Positions 58,952 through 64,000 of a stretch of 64,000 nt of DNA are shown in pieces; the stretch's first letter is position 1; every line of letters begins with the position of its first letter. The position numbers and the translations under genes were made by a program. Below the pieces are notes generated by a model, which saw only the letters and a list, made by a program, of their open reading frames with translations, was not told the origin of the DNA and did no database searches. The stretch comes from VBDM01 sp035651815 (GTDB taxonomy: Bacteria; Pseudomonadota; Gammaproteobacteria; Burkholderiales; SG8-39), in the NCBI GenBank assembly GCA_035651815.1, contig DASRFB010000077.1, positions 1 to 64,000 on the forward strand, read 5' to 3'.

Positions 58952-59914
58952 CTACTCGACCTTCGCGCCCGAGGCCTTCACCACCCCGGCCCACTTGGTG
59001 TACTCCGAGCGGATGTAGGCCGCGAACTCCTCGGGCGTGTCGCCGACGATGTCGATGGTCGCGCGGTCGAGCGCCTGCGTAACCTCGGGCGTCGCGAGCA
59101 CGCGCAGGATGTCGGCGTGGACCTTCCTCACGATCGTCGCCGGCGTGCCCGCGGGGGCGAGCACCCCGTACATGTTGTCGACCTGGAAGCCGGGGTAGCC
59201 CGACTCGGCCACCGTCGGCACGTCGGGCAGCACCGCGAGGCGCTTCGGGCTGGTCACCGCGATCGCGACCAGCTTGCCGCTCTTGATGTGCGGCACCGTC
59301 GTCGGCACCGCCATGAAGCCGAGCTTCACCTGCCCCGAGAGCACCGACGCGATCGCGGGCGCGGCGCCCGCGAACGGGATCGCCTGCATCTCGACGTGCG
59401 TCATGGTGCGGAACAGCTCGCCCGACAGGTGCCCCGCGAGCCCGATGCCGGGCGTCGCGAAGTCGACCTTCGTCGTGCGCGCGAGCCGCTCGACGTCCTT
59501 CATCGTGTTCACGCCGGCGAGGCTCGGGTGGCGCACGACCACGGTCGCGGAGTTGCCGACGACGGTGATCGGCGCGAAGTCCTTGACCGGGTCGAACCCC
59601 GGGTCCTTGTAGAGGCTCGGGTTCGACATGAGGCCCGAGGTGGTGAGCAGCAGCGTGTAGCCGTCGGGCGCGGCCTTCGCGACCTGCGCGGTGCCGATGT
59701 TGCCGCCGGCGCCGCCGTGGTTCTCGATCACGAGCGGCTGGCCCCAGATCTTGCCCAGGTTCGCCGAGAGCAGCCGCGCGACGAGGTCGGCGGGACCGCC
59801 CGCGGGGAACGGGACGATCATGCGCACCGGGTGCGCGGGATATTGCTGCGCGTGGGTCGCGGGAATCACGCAGGCGAGCGCGAGCGCCGCCAGGCATCGG
59901 AACATCGTTCGCAT
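58952..59914 (-). CDS. Bug/TctC-family periplasmic solute receptor
   Basis: A 320-residue receptor with a signal peptide (~1-22, LACVIPATHAQ) and the blocks YPAHPVRMIVPFPAGGPAD, ENHGGAGGNIG, AAPDGYTLL, QAIPFAGAAPAIASVLSGQV (in place of the usual VPYKG) and PTVAESGYPGFQVD. The altered VPYKG segment suggests a different ligand from the other receptors here. It is 19 bases upstream of the SRAP start on the same strand and divergent from the GFA-family gene. Confidence 0.92.
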   Translation of the reverse strand: MRTMFRCLAALALACVIPATHAQQYPAHPVRMIVPFPAGGPADLVARLLSANLGKIWGQPLVIENHGGAGGNIGTAQVAKAAPDGYTLLLTTSGLMSNPSLYKDPGFDPVKDFAPITVVGNSATVVVRHPSLAGVNTMKDVERLARTTKVDFATPGIGLAGHLSGELFRTMTHVEMQAIPFAGAAPAIASVLSGQVKLGFMAVPTTVPHIKSGKLVAIAVTSPKRLAVLPDVPTVAESGYPGFQVDNMYGVLAPAGTPATIVRKVHADILRVLATPEVTQALDRATIDIVGDTPEEFAAYIRSEYTKWAGVVKASGAKVE

Positions 59915-59982
59915 TGTGGCCTCCTCGCCCGGATTCTAAGGGCGGACGATAATAAGGGAATTCCATTCCGGGGAGAGGAACG

Positions 59983-60405
59983 ATGCCGGGACCGAGCGCG
60001 GGAACGAAGCTGCGCGGCAGCTGCCTGTGCGGCGCGATCCGCTACGAGATCGACGGCGAGATCGGGCCGATCCAGTACTGCCACTGCCGCCGCTGCCGCA
60101 AGGCGACCGGGAGCGCGTTCAACGTCGGCTCGACCGTGCCGGCCTCGGGCTTCCGCATCGTCGCGGGCGACGGCCACCTCGGCCGCTTCCTGCACACGTC
60201 GGGGCTCGAGCGCACGTTCTGCCGCGGCTGCGGGTCGCCGATCTACAGCTGGTGGCCGAAGAAGGCGCCCGAGCTGCGCCGCATCCGGGTCGGCACGCTC
60301 GATACGCCCGTGACGGGGAAGGTCTCGGCGCACATCTTCGCGGCGTACAAGGCCGAGTGGGACGAGATCCTCGACGGCGCGCCGCAATACGCCGAGCGTC
60401 CGTGA
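59983..60405 (+). CDS. GFA/CENP-V-family zinc protein
   Basis: A 140-residue protein of the glutathione-dependent formaldehyde-activating family. Zinc-binding cysteines appear as GSCLCGAIRY, QYCHCRRCRKATGSAF and TFCRGCGSPIYSWW, the full set for two zinc ions. Despite the family name, most members have no proven activity with formaldehyde. It starts with ATG 59983 after a GGGAGAGG stretch. Confidence 0.9.
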   Translation: MPGPSAGTKLRGSCLCGAIRYEIDGEIGPIQYCHCRRCRKATGSAFNVGSTVPASGFRIVAGDGHLGRFLHTSGLERTFCRGCGSPIYSWWPKKAPELRRIRVGTLDTPVTGKVSAHIFAAYKAEWDEILDGAPQYAERP

Positions 60406-60499
60406 CGAAATGTGCTTTCGCGGAGCCGCGCGCTTTGCTACGCTTCCCGTCGCGGCGCTCGTCGCCGCCGACATCGACAACCAGGGAAAGGGACAGACC

Positions 60500-60949
60500 A
60501 TGAAGAACACGCGCCGCGCGATCGTCGCCGCGCTCGTCTCGCTGCCGCTCGCCGCGGCGGCCGGGGTGACGGTGCCCGACAAGATCGGCTACGACAAGAA
60601 CGCCGCGGTCACCGACGCGGTGAAGAAGGAGTGCGCGCTCGACACCAAGATCCCGCAGTACGTGAAGCACGCCGCCGGATCGGCCGGAACCGGCACGCTC
60701 GACATGAAGATCACCAACGTGCTCGCCCCCGGCGGCGGCGCGTGGAGCGGCCCGAAAGCGGTGACGGTCTCGGGAACCTTGCGCGACGGCGGCAAGGTCG
60801 TCGGCAGCTTCACCGTCCGCCGCCAGACCACGCGCGGCGGCTACGGCACCTGCCAGATGCTCGTGCGCGACGCCGAGGCGATCGGCAAGGACATCGGCGC
60901 CTGGCTCAAGTCGCCGACGATGGACGCGAAGCTGGGCGACGCGAAGTAG
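60500..60949 (+). CDS. Exported protein of unknown function
   Basis: A 149-residue protein with a signal peptide (~1-21, IVAALVSLPLAAAAG). The mature part has KECALDTKIPQYVKHAAGSA and LDMKITNVLAPGGGAWSGPK, followed by TVRRQTTRGGYGTCQMLVRD. Two cysteines could form a disulfide. It resembles small beta-sandwich periplasmic proteins, but I do not recognise the family. A strong terminator follows within 20 bases, and the ATG follows GGGAAAGGGAC. Confidence 0.65.
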   Translation: MKNTRRAIVAALVSLPLAAAAGVTVPDKIGYDKNAAVTDAVKKECALDTKIPQYVKHAAGSAGTGTLDMKITNVLAPGGGAWSGPKAVTVSGTLRDGGKVVGSFTVRRQTTRGGYGTCQMLVRDAEAIGKDIGAWLKSPTMDAKLGDAK

Positions 60950-60966
60950 GCGCAGCCGCCGCAAGG

Positions 60967-60994
60967 AACGGCCGGGGCCGCCCGGCCGTTTTCG
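60967..60994 (+). terminator. Rho-independent terminator
   Basis: AACGGCCGGG and CCCGGCCGTT pair perfectly around GCCG and are followed by TTCGTTT. It ends the gene for the exported 149-residue protein. Confidence 0.8.
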
Positions 60995-61004
60995 TTTCAA
61001 CGCG

Positions 61005-61967
61005 TCATTCGACCTTGATGTGCCTTTCGCGCACGAGCTTGCCCCATTTGTCGAGCTCCTTCCTGAGGTGGGCGGAGAATTCGGCGGGGCTGCTGGCGAT
61101 GATGTCGAGCCCCATCTGCGCGAAGCGCGGCGCGACCTCGGGGGAGCGCAGCACCTGCGCGAGCTTCGCGCTCAACAGGTCGACGATCCGCGGCGGCGTC
61201 GCGCGCGGCGCGAGCACGCCGTGCCAGGTGGTGAACTCGTAGCCGGGGACGCCGGCCTCGGCGAGCGTCGGCACGTCGGGCAGCGCCGCGGCGCGCCGCG
61301 TGCTGGTCACGCCGAGCGCGCGCAGGCGTCCCGAGCTCACGTGCGGCACGGCCTCGGAGATGTTCTGGAAGGTGATCCCGACCTCGCCGCCCAGCACCGC
61401 GACCAGCGCCGGCCCGCCGCCCTTGTACTGGACGGCGACGATGTCGACGCCGCCCAGCATGTTGAACAGCTCGCCCGCCATGTGCGGGTTGGTGCCGGCG
61501 CCGGCGGCCGAATAGTTGAGCACGCCGGGCTTCGCGCGCGCGAGCGCGAGCAGCTCGGCGACCGAGCGCGCGGGCACCGACGGGTGCACGACCAGCACCG
61601 CCGGCGACGAGCACAGGAGCGAAACGGGCGCGAAATCGCGGATCGGGTCGTACGGCAGGTGCTGGTACAGGCCGACGTTCGCGACGAACGGGATGGTGTT
61701 GAGGAGCAGCGTATAGCCGTCGGGCTTCGCGCGCGCCGCCTCCGCGGTGCCGATGCTGCCCGAGGCGCCGGCGCGGTTCTCGACCACCACCGGCTGGCCC
61801 ACGCTCGCCGCGAGCACCGGGCCGATCACGCGCGCCACCGTGTCGACGCTGCCGCCCGGCGGAAACGGCAGCAGCAGCCGGATCGGGCGGCTCGGGTAAG
61901 GGTCGGTCTGTGCCGCTGCTGCAAACGAGCCGAGGACGAGCGCGATAAGGACGAGCGTGCGTTTCAC
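61005..61967 (-). CDS. Bug/TctC-family periplasmic solute receptor
   Basis: A 320-residue receptor with a signal peptide (~1-20, LVLIALVLGSFAAAAQ) and the blocks YPSRPIRLLLPFPPGGSVD, ENRAGASGSIG, AKPDGYTLL, AVQYKGGGPALVAVLGGEV and PTLAEAGVPGYEF. The ligand loop PPGGSVD is conserved. I start it at GTG 61967, seven bases after AAGGAG, which begins directly at the signal peptide; no ATG is suitably placed. Convergent with the exported-protein gene; no transporter partner is nearby. Confidence 0.92.
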   Translation of the reverse strand: MKRTLVLIALVLGSFAAAAQTDPYPSRPIRLLLPFPPGGSVDTVARVIGPVLAASVGQPVVVENRAGASGSIGTAEAARAKPDGYTLLLNTIPFVANVGLYQHLPYDPIRDFAPVSLLCSSPAVLVVHPSVPARSVAELLALARAKPGVLNYSAAGAGTNPHMAGELFNMLGGVDIVAVQYKGGGPALVAVLGGEVGITFQNISEAVPHVSSGRLRALGVTSTRRAAALPDVPTLAEAGVPGYEFTTWHGVLAPRATPPRIVDLLSAKLAQVLRSPEVAPRFAQMGLDIIASSPAEFSAHLRKELDKWGKLVRERHIKVE

Positions 61968-62098
61968 GGACGGCTCCTTGCGTAGCTTGCCGGCGAGTGT
62001 AAGACTTCCGCGCTCGAACGTCCAAAGGAGGCTCGCCATGAAGCCCTTCTCCAACGTCGCGCGGGGAATCGTGAGGCCAGAGCGCCGAACTTCGCCCA

Positions 62099-62124
62099 GC
62101 CGGGATTTACCCGGCCTTCTTTTT
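62099..62124 (+). terminator. Terminator-like hairpin inside the DUF1080 leader
   Basis: GCCGGG-ATTTA-CCCGGC followed by CTTCTTTTT has the form of an intrinsic terminator. It lies between two well-formed translation starts (62038 and 62161) in the same open frame, 37 bases ahead of the DUF1080 start codon, so attenuation is possible. Confidence 0.55.
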
Positions 62125-62160
62125 GGAGCGATACTGGGCGCCCCGCTCCAAGGAGGCGCC

Positions 62161-62796
62161 ATGAAACGCTCGCTCGCGGTCTTCCTGCTCCTCGCCGTGT
62201 CCGCCCTGGCCGGCTGCGCCCATACCACGGCTCCCGCCGCGGGCGGCGGCTGGATCACCCTGCTCGACGGCAAGACGCTCGAGAACTGGAACCGCATCGG
62301 CGACGCGAACTGGCGCATCGAGGACGGCGCGGCCGTGGCCGACGCCGGCAACGGTTTCCTGGTCACGAAGCAGACCTTCGGCGACTTCGAGCTGCGCGCC
62401 GAGTTCTACGTCGACGAGAACGCGAACAGCGGGGTCTTCATCCGCTGCTCGGACCCGAAGAGGCCGGCGAGCGCGACCGGCTACGAGGTGAACATCTTCG
62501 ACAAGCGCCCCGATCCGAGCTACGGCACGGGCGCGATCGTCGGCGTCGCGAAGGCGCAGCCGGTGATCAAGGCGGGCGGCCAGTGGAACACGTACGAGAT
62601 CACCGCCAAGGGCGACCAGATCACGGTGGTCCTGAACGGCGTGCGCACCGCGTTCGCGCGCGACGGCAAGCACCCGAGCGGCTACATCGCGCTCCAGCAC
62701 GGCGAGGACTCGGTGAAGAACACGGCCCTCGTCAAGTTCCGCAAGGTCGAAATCCGCTCGCTCGCCGCGCCCGGCCCCGCCGGCAAGGGCTACTGA
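62161..62796 (+). CDS. DUF1080 (3-keto-disaccharide hydrolase-like) lipoprotein
   Basis: A 211-residue lipoprotein: signal peptide with lipobox SALAGCAH (C19), then one DUF1080 jelly-roll domain: GWITLLDGKTLENWNRIGDANWRIEDG, FGDFELRAEFYVDENANSGV, FIRC, TGYEVNIFDKRPDPSYGTGA and the closing WNTYEITAKGDQITVVLNGV. The family includes beta-glucanase-like and 3-keto-disaccharide hydrolases. ATG 62161 follows CAAGGAGGCGCC. The frame is open 41 codons upstream to another ATG (62038) with its own AAAGGAGG. Its 3' end overlaps the convergent cytochrome gene by seven bases. Confidence 0.87.
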   Translation: MKRSLAVFLLLAVSALAGCAHTTAPAAGGGWITLLDGKTLENWNRIGDANWRIEDGAAVADAGNGFLVTKQTFGDFELRAEFYVDENANSGVFIRCSDPKRPASATGYEVNIFDKRPDPSYGTGAIVGVAKAQPVIKAGGQWNTYEITAKGDQITVVLNGVRTAFARDGKHPSGYIALQHGEDSVKNTALVKFRKVEIRSLAAPGPAGKGY

Positions 62797-63158
62797 CGGA
62801 GCAGCGGGATCGTCTTGTAGTCGCGCGGCTTCGGCCGCGACTCCAGGTAGGCGTGGATGTCGGCGAGCTCGTCGTCGGAGAGGACCGCCTTCGTGTACGG
62901 CGGCATCGGCCCATTGCTGTTCCTCACGAACGCCGACATCGCGGCGAGCGGCATCGTGTTCGGGGCGAGCTGCTTGCCCGCCGTGCCGCCCTGGCCCTCG
63001 AAGCCGTGGCATTGCCAGCAGCCGTGCTGGATGAAGGCGGCCTTGCCTTTTTCGGCGGAGGCGGCGTGGGCGACGGTCGCCGAAGCGATCGCGGAAATCA
63101 AAAGCAGATTCTTCGCTGCGCTCAGAATGACATTGGTGACAGGCATCGGAGTCCTCAT
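62790..63158 (-). CDS. Small exported c-type cytochrome
   Basis: A 122-residue periplasmic cytochrome c with one haem site, CWQCH (47-51), and a methionine in SNGPMPPYTK as a likely sixth ligand. The signal peptide is unusual: residues ~9-21 (NVILSAAKNLLLI) are encoded by half of a dispersed DNA repeat (63096-63132). The start codon is ATG 63158, overlapping the stop of the thiamine-diphosphate enzyme by three bases (ATGA). The cytochrome probably takes electrons from an oxidation step of that pathway; that link is contextual. Confidence 0.87.
   Translation of the reverse strand: MRTPMPVTNVILSAAKNLLLISAIASATVAHAASAEKGKAAFIQHGCWQCHGFEGQGGTAGKQLAPNTMPLAAMSAFVRNSNGPMPPYTKAVLSDDELADIHAYLESRPKPRDYKTIPLLRQ
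63096..63132. repeat. Half copy of the dispersed repeat, inside a coding region
   Basis: The sequence AAATCAAAAGCAGATTCTTC, then GCTGCGCTCAGAATGAC, matches the right arm of the palindrome at 8945-9021 with a short internal length difference. It lies within the signal-peptide region of the cytochrome gene. Confidence 0.85.
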
Positions 63159-64000
63159 CGCGGCTGCGTCCAGACGTTGAGCAGCGCGGGCTGCCCGGAC
63201 TGCACGACCTTCACCGCCTCGCGCAGCGCGGGTCCGAGCTGCGCCGGGTCCTTGATCGGGCCCTTCGCCCACCAGCCCATCGACTCGGCGAGCTTGTGGT
63301 ACTCGACGTCGGGATTCATGATGCTCGTCCCGACGGGGCCGAGGTCGTTGCCGGTGTTGACCTTGCGGTTCCTGAAGTTCGCCATGCGCTGCACGTGCAT
63401 CACCTCCTGGTGCCAGGCGCGGTTGTTGTGCATGACCGAGAGCAGCGGGATCCTGTGCTTCGCCGCGGTCCACAGCACGCCGGGCGCGTACATCAGGTCG
63501 CCGTCGGACTGGAAGCCGACGGTGAAGCGTCCCGCGTCGCGGTTCGCGAGCGCCGCGCCCACCGACGCGGGCGCCGCGTAGCCGACGCCCGCGCCGCCCG
63601 AGCGGCCGATCCACTGGTAGTGCCTGTCGATCGGCCAGAGGCGGAACGGCCAGGTGAAGCCCGAGCCCTCGGCGATCACGAGCGACCAGTCGAGGTTCCT
63701 GATCGCCGCGTACGTCTCCATCACGAGCCGCGCCGTGCTCACCGGGCTCGCGTCCCAGGCGACCGCGGCCGCCTGCCGCGCGCGCTCGTGCGCCTCGGCG
63801 TGCGCCTTGCGCGCGGCCGCGATGCGGCTCTCGGCCGCGCCCTTGTTCGGGCCGACGCGCTTCACCGCCTCGATCAGCGCGGGCAGCGTCGCCTCGGCGT
63901 CGCCCGCCATCGGGACGTCGACCGACTGGAAGCGCTGGAAGTCCTGGTAGTTCGACTTGGTGTTCAGCTCGACCGAGCTGATGCTGATCAGCTTGGTGCC
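63155..64000 (-). CDS. Thiamine-diphosphate-dependent enzyme, C-terminal part (cut by window edge)
   Basis: The frame is open from base 64000 to the stop at 63155 (281 residues seen). It is the C-terminal part of an acetolactate synthase-like ThDP enzyme: the cofactor-binding domain shows GSGFTWPFRLW, GGAGVGYAAPASVGAALAN, and the metal/diphosphate segment FQSDGDLMYAPGVLWTAAKH followed by SVMHNNRAWHQE, in the order of the GDG-N motif (with SDGD instead of GDGS). Family members include acetolactate synthase, benzoylformate decarboxylase and oxalyl-CoA decarboxylase; the last segment gives no choice. The stop overlaps the cytochrome start (ATGA). Confidence 0.85.
   Translation of the reverse strand, partial: GTKLISISSVELNTKSNYQDFQRFQSVDVPMAGDAEATLPALIEAVKRVGPNKGAAESRIAAARKAHAEAHERARQAAAVAWDASPVSTARLVMETYAAIRNLDWSLVIAEGSGFTWPFRLWPIDRHYQWIGRSGGAGVGYAAPASVGAALANRDAGRFTVGFQSDGDLMYAPGVLWTAAKHRIPLLSVMHNNRAWHQEVMHVQRMANFRNRKVNTGNDLGPVGTSIMNPDVEYHKLAESMGWWAKGPIKDPAQLGPALREAVKVVQSGQPALLNVWTQPR

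Overview
The window is high-GC, densely coded DNA. It most resembles a soil or water betaproteobacterium of the Burkholderiales type. The main reason is seven separate periplasmic receptors of the Bug/TctC family (tripartite tricarboxylate transporter receptors), an expansion characteristic of that group. Tat-exported molybdenum hydroxylase subunits, CocE-type hydrolases and many cyclic-di-GMP and PAS sensor proteins fit the same picture. No rRNA, tRNA, CRISPR array, transposase or phage gene was seen. The assignment rests on gene content only.

Layout. 1-6.9 kb: a membrane MHYT-GGDEF-EAL protein (cut by the left edge), an isochorismatase-family hydrolase, a MASE2-PAS sensor without output domain, a Bug receptor, a 109-residue protein of unknown function and a triple-PAS protein. 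7-17.3 kb: catabolic genes. These are a Tat-exported amidohydrolase, a two-subunit molybdenum hydroxylase (IorA/IorB type) whose genes are separated by a palindromic repeat, a class II aldolase-like protein, and a tightly coupled run of Gfo/Idh/MocA oxidoreductase, creatininase-like hydrolase, cupin, D-2-hydroxyacid dehydrogenase and Bug receptor, followed by a convergent second Bug receptor. 17.3-24 kb: a lone LivF-type ATPase, a CocE hydrolase overlapping an amidohydrolase, a PrmC-like methyltransferase, an oxaloacetate decarboxylase-like enzyme, a second 109-residue paralogue and a cupin. 24.1-25.8 kb: an AT-richer two-gene insert encoding a small membrane protein and a MinD/ParA-like ATPase with a membrane-spanning C-terminus.

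25.8-38.6 kb: mixed genes, including an alpha/beta hydrolase with a cysteine nucleophile, an NMT1/THI5-like binding protein, an exported methyltransferase, two CsbD-like small proteins, an LplT-like transporter, QueC, a DUF4142-cupredoxin pair, the third small paralogue, a PhnD-like binding protein and a double cNMP-binding protein. 38.6-43.9 kb: a convergent pair, an exported protein with a barrel-like C-terminus and a polytopic patatin-like phospholipase. A matching 16-bp palindrome lies upstream of each, and a CAP-domain protein follows. 43.9-53.2 kb: AsnS coupled to an M23 peptidase, an outer-membrane barrel, and a surface-glycan operon (UDP-glucuronate decarboxylase, GalE, a fused glycosidase/glycosyltransferase, an MsbA-like ABC exporter). 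53.4-64 kb: a cupin, an orphan GspG-like pseudopilin coupled to a large GGDEF-EAL protein, three Bug receptors, an SRAP protein, a GFA-family protein, a DUF1080 lipoprotein, and a thiamine-diphosphate enzyme coupled to a small cytochrome c.

The parts most worth a second look are the three-member family of small proteins ending in GRTF(S/A)R-x-L(H/Q), with shared upstream DNA for two members; the paired CTGTCA-N4-TGACAG sites around the patatin locus; the membrane-anchored MinD-like ATPase pair; and a dispersed repeat that has become part of a signal peptide. All functions are inferred from sequence motifs read by eye; no database search was run.
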